A DNA stretch of 45,284 nucleotides from assembly GCA_902465435.1 (NCBI GenBank), contig CABQNH010000012.1, positions 1 to 45,284 of the forward strand, written 5' to 3'. Shown in pieces: positions 31,748 to 39,561 of the stretch. The notes under the pieces were generated by a model that was not told the origin of the DNA, searched no databases, and worked only from the letters and a program-made list of their open reading frames with translations. The position numbers and the translations under genes were made by a program. Origin of the DNA: an uncultured Eubacteriales bacterium. Its GTDB lineage: Bacteria; Bacillota; Clostridia; Oscillospirales; Oscillospiraceae. Within the stretch, counting starts at the first letter, position 1; every line of letters starts with the position of its first letter.

Positions 31748-32527
31748 ATGCAGGGAAAAGTTGAGATCTGCGGCGTAAACACCGCAAAGCTCCGAACCAT
31801 AAAAAACGAGGAAATGACACGGCTTCTGATCCGCAGCCGCGCGGGCGACCAGCAGGCGCGCGAGCAGCTCATTGAGGGCAATCTGCGGCTCGTCCTATCC
31901 GTGATTCAAAAATTCGTCGGGCGCGGCGAGAATCCGGACGACCTGTTTCAGGTCGGCTGCATCGGGCTTCTCAAGGCAATCGCAAACTTTGACCCCACCA
32001 AGGAGGTTCGCTTCTCCACCTACGGTGTCCCCATGATCGCGGGCGAAATTCGCCGCTATCTGCGTGACAACAGTGCCATTCGCGTCAGCCGCTCGGTGCG
32101 CGACACCGCCTATCGGGTGCTGCAATGCAAGGAAGCGTTGCTTGCCGAAATGTCGCGGGAGCCGACGATCGAGGAAATTGCCGGGCGTCTCTCCCTCCCG
32201 ACGGAGGAGGTCGTCAACGCAATGGACGCCATCGCCGCGCCCGTCTCGCTTTATGAGCCGGTCTATTCCGACGGCGGCGACCCGCTGACCGTCATGGATC
32301 AGGTACGCGATACCAAAAATACGGACGAGCGCTGGCTCGAGCGCATTGCGCTGCGCGAGGCCATTCAGGAATTGGGCGAGCGCGAAAAGCACATTCTTGC
32401 GCTTCGTTTTTTCGACGGGAAAACGCAAATGGAGGTGGCCGGCGAGGTCGGCATCTCGCAGGCGCAGGTTTCGCGGCTGGAGAAAAACGCGATTGCCAGC
32501 ATCCGAAAGTCCATGTGCATCTCCTGA
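31748..32527 (+). CDS. sigG: RNA polymerase sporulation sigma factor SigG
   Basis: 259 residues. Late forespore sigma factor. The N-terminal KVEICGVNTAKLRTIKNEEM is the sigma-G signature. Region 2 (GNLRLVLSVIQKFVGRGENPDDLFQVGCIGLL), region 3 (YRVLQCKEALLAEMSREPTIEEIAGRL) and region 4 (GEVGISQAQVSRLEKNAIASIRK) are all present. A GGAGG-containing site precedes the ATG. A terminator hairpin follows, then a partial dispersed element and a YlmC/YmxH gene, the usual neighbour in Clostridia. Confidence 0.97.
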   Translation: MQGKVEICGVNTAKLRTIKNEEMTRLLIRSRAGDQQAREQLIEGNLRLVLSVIQKFVGRGENPDDLFQVGCIGLLKAIANFDPTKEVRFSTYGVPMIAGEIRRYLRDNSAIRVSRSVRDTAYRVLQCKEALLAEMSREPTIEEIAGRLSLPTEEVVNAMDAIAAPVSLYEPVYSDGGDPLTVMDQVRDTKNTDERWLERIALREAIQELGEREKHILALRFFDGKTQMEVAGEVGISQAQVSRLEKNAIASIRKSMCIS

Positions 32528-32547
32528 AGGGTCTCTCGACCTTTTCT

Positions 32548-32584
32548 CTTCGGCGGCCGGCGGAACATCCGTCGGCCGCCGAAG
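32548..32584 (+). terminator. Terminator hairpin of sigG
   Basis: A perfect 12-bp stem, CTTCGGCGGCCG (32548-32559) with its complement at 32573-32584. As after nth, the T tract is absent and element copy B begins a few nucleotides later. Confidence 0.75.
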
Positions 32585-32589
32585 TCAAA

Positions 32590-32778
32590 CGGTCAATTAA
32601 GTCCGTAAGCGTCAAAATGAGAAAAGAATTTTGACGATTTCCATGCGCAGCATATTCGTTCTGTTTTTCAAAAAACTACAAGCAAATACGGCCCAAAAAG
32701 TGGATGATGTTCATCATTTTGACTTGCCTCGGAACTTTCATCCTACCGTACCTATGTACTTAGGCGAGTGTGAGCTTC
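32590..32778 (+). repeat. Dispersed element copy B (degenerate, right end missing)
   Basis: Left end GGTCAATTAAGTCCGTAAG, hairpin GTCAAAATGAG...ATTTTGACG, and the block TACCGTACCTATGTAC are recognisable. It ends near the GGCGAG arm without the terminal hairpin. The sequence is more diverged than in copies C and D. Confidence 0.75.
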
Positions 32779-32853
32779 AAGGGAGCCTCTGCGGCGCACG
32801 CGCATCTTTTTTCCCGGCGCGCATATTTCTTTCTTATGGAAGGAGGAGTGCGC

Positions 32854-33141
32854 ATGGACGACAGAAGCTGCCGCGTTGCAAAGCTCAAATGCAAGGAGGT
32901 GATCAATATCACCGACGGCTGCCGTCTCGGCTTTGTGACCGACGTGGAAATCGACGTCAAGGACGGGACGGTTCTCGCGATCATCGTCCCGGGTCCTGCA
33001 AAATTCTGCGGCATGTTCGGCCGCGACGCCGATTTTGTCATTCCGTGGACGTGCATCAAGCGCATCGGCGAGGACACAATCCTCGTTGATATTTTGCTGG
33101 ATAAGATGAAAATGCCGCGTCCGAAGAAAACGCCGTGGTAA
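32854..33141 (+). CDS. YlmC/YmxH-family PRC-barrel sporulation protein
   Basis: 95 residues from ATG 32854 (AGGAGGAG 5-12 nt upstream). The PRC-barrel fold is recognisable: KCKEVINITDGCRLGFVTDVEID followed by GTVLAIIVPGP and IPWTCIKRIGEDTILVDI. The family is found in spore formers, usually next to sigG, and is linked to sporulation, though its biochemical role is not known. The basic tail KMKMPRPKKTPW may bind RNA or membranes. Confidence 0.85.
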   Translation: MDDRSCRVAKLKCKEVINITDGCRLGFVTDVEIDVKDGTVLAIIVPGPAKFCGMFGRDADFVIPWTCIKRIGEDTILVDILLDKMKMPRPKKTPW

Positions 33142-33187
33142 CGGCGAAAAATTCTCAAAAAAATCTCGAAAAAATTCAAAAAAATGC

Positions 33188-33216
33188 TTGCATCAGCGTA
33201 GATTTTCGGCTATAAT
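33188..33216 (+). promoter_or_regulatory. Promoter of rpsB
   Basis: -35 TTGCAT (33188-33193), a 17-nt spacer and -10 TATAAT (33211-33216). The transcript has a leader of about 120 nt with a CACAC/GTGTG hairpin near 33252-33281, which could take part in S2 autoregulation. Confidence 0.75.
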
Positions 33217-33343
33217 ATTTCGGCATGGCGTGTTGCCGTGTTATTTCAAAACCACACATCGGGGGATTCTTCTGCCGTGTGCCTGAAGGTGGGCAGGAGG
33301 AGAGGACCCGGATGGAGGGACAAACAAAAAAGGAGAACAAAAA

Positions 33344-34078
33344 ATGGCAGTTGTATCTATGAAGCAGCTTCTTGAGGCCGGTGTGCACTTCGGCCACCAG
33401 ACCCGTCGCTGGAATCCGAAAATGGCGCAGTACATTTACACGGAGCGCAACGGTATCTATATCATCGACCTCCAGAAGACCGTAAAGAAGCTGGAAGAGG
33501 CATATTCCTTCGTCCGTGAGCTGGCTGCAAACGGCGAAAACATTCTCTTCGTCGGCACGAAGAAGCAGGCGCAGGACGCCATCAAGGAAGAGGCGGAAAA
33601 GGTCGGCCAGTACTATGTCAACGCCCGTTGGCTCGGCGGCATGATGACCAACTTCAAGACCATGCGCACCCGTATCGACCGTCTGGCTCAGCTCCGCAAG
33701 ATGGAAGCGGACGGCACCTTTGCCATGCTTCCCAAGAAGGAAGTCATCAAGCTGCAGGGCGAGATCGCAAAGCTTGAGAAGTACCTTGGCGGCGTGAAGG
33801 AAATGAAGAAGCTCCCCGGCGCACTCTTCATCGTTGACCCGCGCAAGGAAAGAAATGCAATCGCAGAAGCCCGCAAGCTGCACATCCCCATCGTCGCCAT
33901 CGTGGACACGAACTGCGACCCGGACGAGATCGACTATGTGATTCCCGGCAATGACGACGCGATCCGCGCCATTCGCCTGATCGCGCAGACCATGGCAAAC
34001 GCCGTTGTCGAAGGCCGTCAGGGCGAGGTTCTGACCGAGGCTCCCGTAGCCGAGGAAGCAGCCTCCACTGAGGAATAA
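33344..34078 (+). CDS. rpsB: 30S ribosomal protein S2
   Basis: 244 residues. MAVVSMKQLLEAGVHFGHQTRRWNPKM is the unmistakable S2 start, and VDTNCDPDEIDYVIPGNDDAIRAIRL is the conserved C-terminal core; a Glu/Ala-rich tail ends the protein. S2 joins the 30S subunit late and is needed for mRNA binding together with S1-like factors. AAAGGAG precedes the ATG. It is followed by tsf, as in nearly all bacteria. Confidence 0.98.
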   Translation: MAVVSMKQLLEAGVHFGHQTRRWNPKMAQYIYTERNGIYIIDLQKTVKKLEEAYSFVRELAANGENILFVGTKKQAQDAIKEEAEKVGQYYVNARWLGGMMTNFKTMRTRIDRLAQLRKMEADGTFAMLPKKEVIKLQGEIAKLEKYLGGVKEMKKLPGALFIVDPRKERNAIAEARKLHIPIVAIVDTNCDPDEIDYVIPGNDDAIRAIRLIAQTMANAVVEGRQGEVLTEAPVAEEAASTEE

Positions 34079-34131
34079 GACGTCTTATACAAGAATGCAA
34101 TCGTTGGATTGCAGTTCAGTATTGTACTATA

Positions 34132-34159
34132 GTGCCGGCAGGGATTTGCCGGCACTTTT
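34132..34159 (+). terminator. Terminator/attenuator between rpsB and tsf
   Basis: GTGCCGGCA (34132-34140) and TGCCGGCAC (34147-34155) followed by TTTTCT. An upstream TGCAATC/GATTGCA hairpin lies near 34096-34113. Both probably lower tsf read-through relative to rpsB. Confidence 0.7.
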
Positions 34160-34190
34160 CTAAAGAAAAACGATTAGGAGGATTCTAATT

Positions 34191-35111
34191 ATGGCATTTA
34201 CTGCTGCTGATGTTAAGAAACTGCGTGAAATGACCAATGTCGGCATGATGGACTGCAAGAAGGCACTGTCCGAGACGGACGGCGATATCGACAAGGCGAT
34301 CGAGCTGTTGCGCGAGAAGGGCCTTGCCAAGGCCGCTAAGAAGGCCGGCCGCATTGCTGCCGAGGGCATGGCATACGCCACCGTTGAGAACGGCGTGGGC
34401 GCTGTCGTCGAGGTCAACTCCGAGACGGACTTTGCCGCAAAGGCTCCCGTGTTCGTTGATTTCGTTAAGGATATCGCAAAGGTCGTCCTAACGGACGCTC
34501 CGGCTGATCTTGAGGCACTCAAGGCCTGCAAGTATCCCGGCTCCGACCTCACCGTCGCAGAGATCATGCCCGAGAAGGTCATGGTCATCGGCGAGAACCT
34601 GCAGATCCGTCGCTTTGCCCGCTTCGGCGAGAACACGTCCGTCGCTTATGTGCATGCAGGCGGCAAGATCGGTGTTCTTGTAAACCTGATCGTCGAGGGC
34701 GGCATTGACGCCACCACGATCGGCAAGGACGTCGCCATGCAGATTGCAGCGCTCAACCCACGCTTCTGGGACAAGAGCGACGTCACCGTGGCCGTTCTGG
34801 ACGAAGAGAAGAAGATTCTCGTCGCGCAAATGGACAACGACCCCAAGATGGCCTCCAAGCCCGCACAGGTCAAGGAGAAAATCGCGGCCGGCAAGCTCAA
34901 CAAGTTCTTCGAGGAGAACTGCCTGCTCCAGCAGGCCTTTGTCAAGGACGGCAGCATGACCGTCGAGCAGTATATCGCTTCTGCTGCAAAGGCACTGGGC
35001 GGTTCCGTCAAGTTCGTAGACGCCGTTCGCTTTGAAAAGGGCGAGGGCATCGAAAAGAAGCAGGAAGACTTCGCCGCAGAAGTCGCTGCGCAGATGAACA
35101 TGGGCAAATAA
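34191..35111 (+). CDS. tsf: Elongation factor Ts
   Basis: 306 residues. Guanine nucleotide exchange factor for EF-Tu. The N-terminal UBA-like domain (TAADVKKLREMTNVGMMDCKKAL) and the core motif VNSETDFAAKAPVF are diagnostic; the second core repeat and dimerisation region are complete. GGAGGATT lies before the ATG. The terminator directly downstream is duplicated around dispersed element C. Confidence 0.97.
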   Translation: MAFTAADVKKLREMTNVGMMDCKKALSETDGDIDKAIELLREKGLAKAAKKAGRIAAEGMAYATVENGVGAVVEVNSETDFAAKAPVFVDFVKDIAKVVLTDAPADLEALKACKYPGSDLTVAEIMPEKVMVIGENLQIRRFARFGENTSVAYVHAGGKIGVLVNLIVEGGIDATTIGKDVAMQIAALNPRFWDKSDVTVAVLDEEKKILVAQMDNDPKMASKPAQVKEKIAAGKLNKFFEENCLLQQAFVKDGSMTVEQYIASAAKALGGSVKFVDAVRFEKGEGIEKKQEDFAAEVAAQMNMGK

Positions 35112-35122
35112 GAAAGTAGAAA

Positions 35123-35155
35123 GTGAGCCTGCTGCAAATTTGCAGCAGGCTCTTC
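35123..35155 (+). repeat. tsf terminator hairpin, first copy of a 33-bp direct repeat
   Basis: Contains a perfect 28-nt palindrome (14-bp arms GAGCCTGCTGCAAA, 35125-35152). An identical 33-bp copy lies at 35408-35440 on the other side of element C. This copy lacks the T-rich tail of the second. Confidence 0.9.
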
Positions 35156-35407
35156 AGCGTGTCAAAAAACCTTTTTTGACACGCTGGCAGGCTATCAAGA
35201 AAGTTCGGAATACGAGTAACTCGCGCCAGTCGGCGTACATAGGTACGGTAGGGCGCGAGTTCCGAAGTAAGTCAAAATAATAAACTTTATCCACTTTTTG
35301 AACCGTATTTGTTTGAAATTTTTCAAAAATTGAATAGGTGCGTTTCGCATAGAAATCGTCAAAAATGTTTTCTCATTTTGACGATTACGGACTTTATTGA
35401 CAGCCTG
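35156..35407 (-). repeat. Dispersed element copy C (complete)
   Basis: 252 bp, inverted relative to copies A, B and D. Read on the minus strand: left end GGCTGTCAATAAAGTCCGTAA, hairpin GTCAAAATGAG...TTTTTGACG, a variable A+T-rich middle, TTTTGACTTACTTCGGAA, an AACTCGCGCC/GGCGCGAGTT hairpin, right inverted repeat TTCCGAACTTTCTTGATAG, and a terminal AGCGTGTCAAAAAA/TTTTTTGACACGCT hairpin. No coding frame. It is flanked by exact 33-bp copies of the tsf terminator. Confidence 0.9.
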
Positions 35408-35440
35408 GTGAGCCTGCTGCAAATTTGCAGCAGGCTCTTC
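35408..35440 (+). repeat. tsf terminator hairpin, second copy of the 33-bp direct repeat
   Basis: Identical to 35123-35155 over 33 bp and followed by TTATGG, which extends its T-rich tail. This is probably the functional terminator for read-through across element C. Confidence 0.9.
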
Positions 35441-35455
35441 TTATGGTAGGACGAT

Positions 35456-35490
35456 CGGGACGCTTTTGGGAGGTGTCCCGCTTTATTTTT
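35456..35490 (+). terminator. Additional terminator-like hairpin
   Basis: CGGGAC (35456-35461) and GTCCCG (35475-35480) followed by CTTTATTTTT. It points against the converging aldolase operon. Confidence 0.6.
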
Positions 35491-35541
35491 CCCTTCCGGT
35501 GATCGCGATCCCGGCGATTTTCCGCAGCACCGGCCTTTGGC

Positions 35542-36144
35542 TCAAAGCTGCTCCAGAAGCACCGGCGTACCGATCGCTCTTGCATAGGAATAAATCTTGG
35601 CCGCGTCCTCGATATACTCCGCGCGCAGCCGCGCTTCGGCGATGTCCCTGCCGACGGCGAGAACGCCGTGGTTGTTGAGCAGGCAGCCGCCGCGCCCCTG
35701 CAGCGCCGGTACGGCATTCAGCCCGACCTCCTTCGTGCCGGGCGTCGCATACGCGGCGCAGCGCACCTCGCCGCCGAGGAAGAAATGCATCTCGATCAGC
35801 GTTGCGGGGATCGGCTGCTGCACGACCGCAAAGGCCGTCGCATATGGAGAATGCGTGTGGAACACCGCATTGACCTCCGCGAAATTCTCATAAACTGCCG
35901 CATGCATCCGCCACTCGGACGACGGCGCCAGCGCGCCCTCCACTACGGTTCCATCCAGCCGCATGGCGACGATTTCCTCCGGGCGGAGGATTTCATAGCG
36001 CACGGAGGTCGGCGTAATGAGCATGACGCCCTCCTCCCGCAAAAATACACTCAAATTGCCGGAGGTTCCCGCAAAAAGCTTTTCCTCATACGCCTCCCGC
36101 GCCGTCCTTACGATTTCCTCCCGAAGCGCCTGCATTTTCTTCAT
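35542..36144 (-). CDS. Class II aldolase (fuculose-phosphate aldolase/Ald2-like)
   Basis: 200 residues. Zinc-dependent aldolase of the AraD/FucA/adducin fold: GTSGNLSVF at 26-34 binds phosphate, Glu77 (SSEWRMH) is the usual catalytic acid, and His96, His98 (FHTHSPYA) and His159 (LNNHG) are the metal ligands. Given its operon partners it probably cleaves 5-(methylthio)- or 5-deoxyribulose-1-phosphate to dihydroxyacetone phosphate and (methylthio)acetaldehyde or acetaldehyde, the last step of the DHAP shunt. It lies 2 nt after the MtnA-like gene. A generic fuculose-phosphate aldolase is the alternative. Confidence 0.85.
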   Translation of the reverse strand: MKKMQALREEIVRTAREAYEEKLFAGTSGNLSVFLREEGVMLITPTSVRYEILRPEEIVAMRLDGTVVEGALAPSSEWRMHAAVYENFAEVNAVFHTHSPYATAFAVVQQPIPATLIEMHFFLGGEVRCAAYATPGTKEVGLNAVPALQGRGGCLLNNHGVLAVGRDIAEARLRAEYIEDAAKIYSYARAIGTPVLLEQL

Positions 36145-36146
36145 CG

Positions 36147-37220
36147 TTACACCACCATTTCAAATTCGCCCATACTGCCGGAAGCAAAATAGCGCTTCAA
36201 GTCATACGGGGAGAAGATTCCCTGATCGGTCACAACGCCGGAAACCAGCGTCGGCGGCGTAGTATCAAACGAGGGATAGTAACCCTTGACGCCGTCAGCC
36301 GCCGTCCTGACACCCATGGCCTGCAGCACGAAATCGGGATCCCGCATTTCAATGCGGATGTCGTCCTTCGACTGGTGCCCAATATCCGGCGCACCCGTGA
36401 CAAAAAACGGAATGCCCATATACTTTGCGACAATGGCAATCTGGAAGGTGCCGACCTTGTTGACCACATAGCCGTCGAGGCAAATGGCATCGGCCGCGCA
36501 GGTGAAGACGTCGACCTTCTCCCGCTGCATGGCAAAGGCAGGCATGTTGTCCGTAATGACCGTCACGTCAAAGCCCATATCATGGCAGACCGTCGCGGTC
36601 AGCCGCGCACCCTGGAAATAGGGCCGCGTTTCCGGGCAGAGGATGCGAAGCTGCTTGCCGCGCTCCCGTGCCACCTTCAGCATCATGCCGACGATCGTCT
36701 CGCCGAAGCACTGCGTCATAATCGTGCCGTGATCCGGGAACATATCCACAAGATATTCCGCCATTTGATTGACCTTGCCGTAGCGCCGGTTATTGGCGCG
36801 GATCGTATGCGCAACGATCGCGTCCGCGACATTCTCCCCCGCCGCAAGCGCGGCCTTCGCCGCCTCCAGGCAGCCGCCCGTGATGAGCGCCATTCTGCCG
36901 ACGGTCGTAGGACGCGCGTGCGAAATCACCTCGTGCGCCTCCTGCAAAAACGCAAGCTGCCGCTCCGCGGACAGCTCGCGGCATTCATAGGCCGCAAGTG
37001 CCATGCCCATCGCGGCCGCCGTAAAGGGGCCTGCCGACTGCGTGACCATATCCGTAATGGCCTGCGCGACCTCGCGATAGGTCTTGCAGACGACAAACTC
37101 GACCCGGCGCGGATAGACGCGCCGATCCAGAATGCGAACCTCTCCCCCGTCATACCATGCCACATTTTCATATTGCAGCATAAAGGCCAGGCCTTTATCT
37201 GCGCGAAGCTCTTCGTTCAT
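36147..37220 (-). CDS. mtnA: MtnA-like aldose-1-phosphate isomerase (eIF-2B alpha-like family)
   Basis: 357 residues. Converts 5-methylthioribose-1-phosphate (or 5-deoxyribose-1-phosphate) to the ribulose form. It shows the MtnA features RANNRRYGKVNQMA, ETRPYFQGARLTA (197-209), Asp244 in AADAICLDG, and NK at 254-255. The catalytic Cys171 is present, but the surrounding TQCFGET differs from the usual THCN(A/T)GA, so this is a divergent subfamily and may prefer another 5-deoxy-sugar phosphate. AAAGGAG precedes the ATG. It is the third gene of a four-gene operon. Confidence 0.82.
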   Translation of the reverse strand: MNEELRADKGLAFMLQYENVAWYDGGEVRILDRRVYPRRVEFVVCKTYREVAQAITDMVTQSAGPFTAAAMGMALAAYECRELSAERQLAFLQEAHEVISHARPTTVGRMALITGGCLEAAKAALAAGENVADAIVAHTIRANNRRYGKVNQMAEYLVDMFPDHGTIMTQCFGETIVGMMLKVARERGKQLRILCPETRPYFQGARLTATVCHDMGFDVTVITDNMPAFAMQREKVDVFTCAADAICLDGYVVNKVGTFQIAIVAKYMGIPFFVTGAPDIGHQSKDDIRIEMRDPDFVLQAMGVRTAADGVKGYYPSFDTTPPTLVSGVVTDQGIFSPYDLKRYFASGSMGEFEMVV

Positions 37221-37232
37221 GCCGTTCTCCTT

Positions 37233-38540
37233 TTATCCGTTTTCGTAAAGCGCGCGGAGCGCCTTGTCATATTCATAGTAGATCCGCTCCGGATCCATGG
37301 TCAGGTATACGCCGTTTTCATAGAGGATGCGCCCGTCCACCATCGTCATGCAGACGTCGGACGCCTGTGCCTGATAGGTCAGCGCCGGAAGCGTCTCAAA
37401 GCTCGGGCGCATATGCGGCCTTGTCAAATCGATGGCGACAAGATCCGCCCGGTTTCCGACCGCCAGCGTACCGCAGCGCTCGCGCCCCTGTGCCCTTGCT
37501 CCGTTTTCCGTCGCCATTTTCAGCACCTGCTCCGGCTTCATGATCGTAGGATCCAAGCGGTAGCCGTTGTGCACAACGGCGGCAAGATGCAGCTCCTCCA
37601 GCAGGTTCAGGTTATTGTTGCTGGCTGCGCCGTCCGTGCCCAGCGTCACATTCAGTCCCATTTCCAGCATCTCCGGCACAGGCGCGAAGCCGCTGCCGAG
37701 CTTCAGATTGCTTGTGGGATTATGTACCGGCGAAACGCCGCAGGCCTTGAGGATTTCCCGATCCTCCGGCGTGACCCAGACGCAGTGCGCAGCCGTGGTG
37801 GGCGCGTTCAGCGTACCCATTTCGTAAAAATAGGCCGTCGGCGTCTTTCCGCCGTGGCGCGCCATGCACTGCTCCTGCTCCAGCTTCGTCTCGGATAAGT
37901 GCAGATGCATCCGGCCGCCGCGCACATTGCAGTCCTCGCTGTAGGCACGCACAACGCGATCCGTACAGGTATACTCCGCATGAATGCTGAAATCGATGCG
38001 AAGCCGCCCGTCCCCCGCCATATGGTAACGGTCGAACAGCGCGATGGACTCCTGCGCGCGGAAATTCTTTTCATACGGTTCCTGCGCGTCAAAGCACTGC
38101 ACCGGGCGGCAAAGATTCGCCTTGATGCCGGAAGCCAGAACGACCTCAGCCGTTTCATCCGGCGACATATACATATCCGTAAAGCTGACCGTGCCGGACG
38201 CCAGCATCTCCAAAACGGCAAGCTCGGACGCCACACGGATCTGCTTCGGCGTCAGACGATCCTCCATCGGGAAAATTTTGTCGAACAGCCAATTCTGCAA
38301 AGGCAGGTCGCTGCCGACGCCGCGCAGCGCAACCATCGCCGCATGGCAGTGGCAGTTATAAAGTCCCGGGATCAGGAGCTTGCCGCGCAGCTCCCGCTCA
38401 CAGTCATAGCGCTCCTTGGGGCGCTGCCTGCCCAGATAGCAGATCGTCGCGCCGTCCACGCCCAGAAAGCCCCCGGGTATCGTCACAAAATTCCCGTCCT
38501 GTACGGTCAGAATATCGGCATTGCACAAAAGCGTTTTCAT
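37233..38540 (-). CDS. mtaD: 5-methylthioadenosine/S-adenosylhomocysteine deaminase
   Basis: 435 residues. Amidohydrolase of the MtaD/TrzN/ATZ type. Metal ligands His64 and His66 (YNCHCHAAM), the third His in MHLHLSETK, the fourth in TAAHCVWV, and the Asp in GTDGAASNNNLN are all present. The enzyme deaminates MTA, SAH or 5'-deoxyadenosine to the inosine form. Its position directly after a purine nucleoside phosphorylase gene (11-nt gap) and before an isomerase and aldolase fits the first step of an inosine-based nucleoside salvage route. Guanine or cytosine deaminase activity is a less likely alternative. Confidence 0.88.
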   Translation of the reverse strand: MKTLLCNADILTVQDGNFVTIPGGFLGVDGATICYLGRQRPKERYDCERELRGKLLIPGLYNCHCHAAMVALRGVGSDLPLQNWLFDKIFPMEDRLTPKQIRVASELAVLEMLASGTVSFTDMYMSPDETAEVVLASGIKANLCRPVQCFDAQEPYEKNFRAQESIALFDRYHMAGDGRLRIDFSIHAEYTCTDRVVRAYSEDCNVRGGRMHLHLSETKLEQEQCMARHGGKTPTAYFYEMGTLNAPTTAAHCVWVTPEDREILKACGVSPVHNPTSNLKLGSGFAPVPEMLEMGLNVTLGTDGAASNNNLNLLEELHLAAVVHNGYRLDPTIMKPEQVLKMATENGARAQGRERCGTLAVGNRADLVAIDLTRPHMRPSFETLPALTYQAQASDVCMTMVDGRILYENGVYLTMDPERIYYEYDKALRALYENG

Positions 38541-38551
38541 TCGGCAGCCCC

Positions 38552-39373
38552 CTAAAGCCCGGCAAGAACTCGCCGGATATAGCCGCCGAAGCGCTCCGCG
38601 ATCCTGCTGCCGCAGACGTCGACCTCCTCGGCGGTCAGGGGCTGATCCAGAACACCCGCCGCCATATTGGTGATAACAGACATTGCCAGCACCGGAAGTC
38701 CGCAGTGCGCAGCCGTCAGCGCCTCCGTGACGGTCGACATGCCGACCGCGTCGCCGCCGAGCGCACGAATGGCGCGGATCTCGGCCGGTGTCTCAAACTG
38801 CGGCCCCGGCATAAAGAAATAAACGCCCTCGTGCACGCGCAGACCGCAGCCCTCCGCGCAGCGCTTGGCCAGCGTGCGAAGCGACGGCGTATACATCTGC
38901 GATACGTCGAAAAACCGCGGCCCGAACTCCTCAATATTCCGCCCGCGCAGCGGCGACGCACCGTTGAGCTTGATATGGTCGGAAATCAGCATGACGTCGC
39001 CGGGGCGGTAATCCGTGTTGACGCCGCCCGCCGCGTTGGTTAAGATCAGCGTCTTCACGCCCAGCAGCTTGAGCACGCGCACCGGGATGCTGAGCTGCTC
39101 AAACGAATAGCCCTCATAGGAGTGAAAGCGGCCGGACATGCACACGATCTTTTTACCGAAGATCGTGCCGAAAATCAGTTTTCCCGCATGGGACTGTACC
39201 GTAGACACCAAAAAGTTCGGGATATCCCGGTAATCCACCGTAACGGGGTTTTCCAGCTCCGCCGCAAAGGGGCCAAGCGCCGTACCAAGAACGACGGCAA
39301 TCTCCGGCGCAAACGGCGCACGCGCGCGCAGATACTCCGCGCTGACGCGATAATCGTCATAGGTTAATTCCAT
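38552..39373 (-). CDS. Purine nucleoside phosphorylase (PNP/MTAP family)
   Basis: 273 residues from ATG 39373, with GGGAGG upstream; an in-frame extension to 39520 crosses the promoter and is rejected. Motifs: SHAGKL, GRFHSYEGY, LTNAAGGVN, GPQFETPAEIRA with Glu194, VGMSTVTEA and VITNMAAG with Asn236. An Asn at the last site is the PNP hallmark for 6-oxopurines, whereas MTA phosphorylases have Asp. This suits an inosine-type substrate made by the deaminase next door. It yields the 1-phosphosugar for the isomerase. First gene of the operon. Confidence 0.9.
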   Translation of the reverse strand: MELTYDDYRVSAEYLRARAPFAPEIAVVLGTALGPFAAELENPVTVDYRDIPNFLVSTVQSHAGKLIFGTIFGKKIVCMSGRFHSYEGYSFEQLSIPVRVLKLLGVKTLILTNAAGGVNTDYRPGDVMLISDHIKLNGASPLRGRNIEEFGPRFFDVSQMYTPSLRTLAKRCAEGCGLRVHEGVYFFMPGPQFETPAEIRAIRALGGDAVGMSTVTEALTAAHCGLPVLAMSVITNMAAGVLDQPLTAEEVDVCGSRIAERFGGYIRRVLAGL

Positions 39374-39407
39374 AAAGCACCTCCCACCGAAATCGGTTCT
39401 ACCAAAG

Positions 39408-39436
39408 ATTGTAGCATAGCCTGATTTGCTTGTCAA
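39408..39436 (-). promoter_or_regulatory. Promoter of the nucleoside salvage operon
   Basis: Minus strand -35 TTGACA (39431-39436), a 17-nt spacer and -10 TACAAT (39408-39413), near consensus, 35 nt before the PNP start. Confidence 0.8.
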
Positions 39437-39513
39437 TTTTACGTCAAAAATTATGTGTTTTGCACAACTTTCCCTCGCGCTTTTTGCGCCTGTGCTTTTT
39501 TTGCAAAGGGGTA

Positions 39514-39541
39514 TTGACATTTTTCTGCACTGTGCTATACT
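39514..39541 (+). promoter_or_regulatory. Promoter of metK
   Basis: -35 TTGACA (39514-39519), a 16-nt spacer and -10 TATACT (39536-39541), about 20 nt before the riboswitch aptamer. Confidence 0.8.
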
Positions 39542-39561
39542 ATTTAAGCAATTGAATACAC

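Noticed and set aside
36375..37898. A 507-codon plus-strand frame opposite the isomerase and deaminase genes
   Set aside because: A shadow of two clear genes on the minus strand, rich in His/Arg/Asp as expected of an antisense frame.
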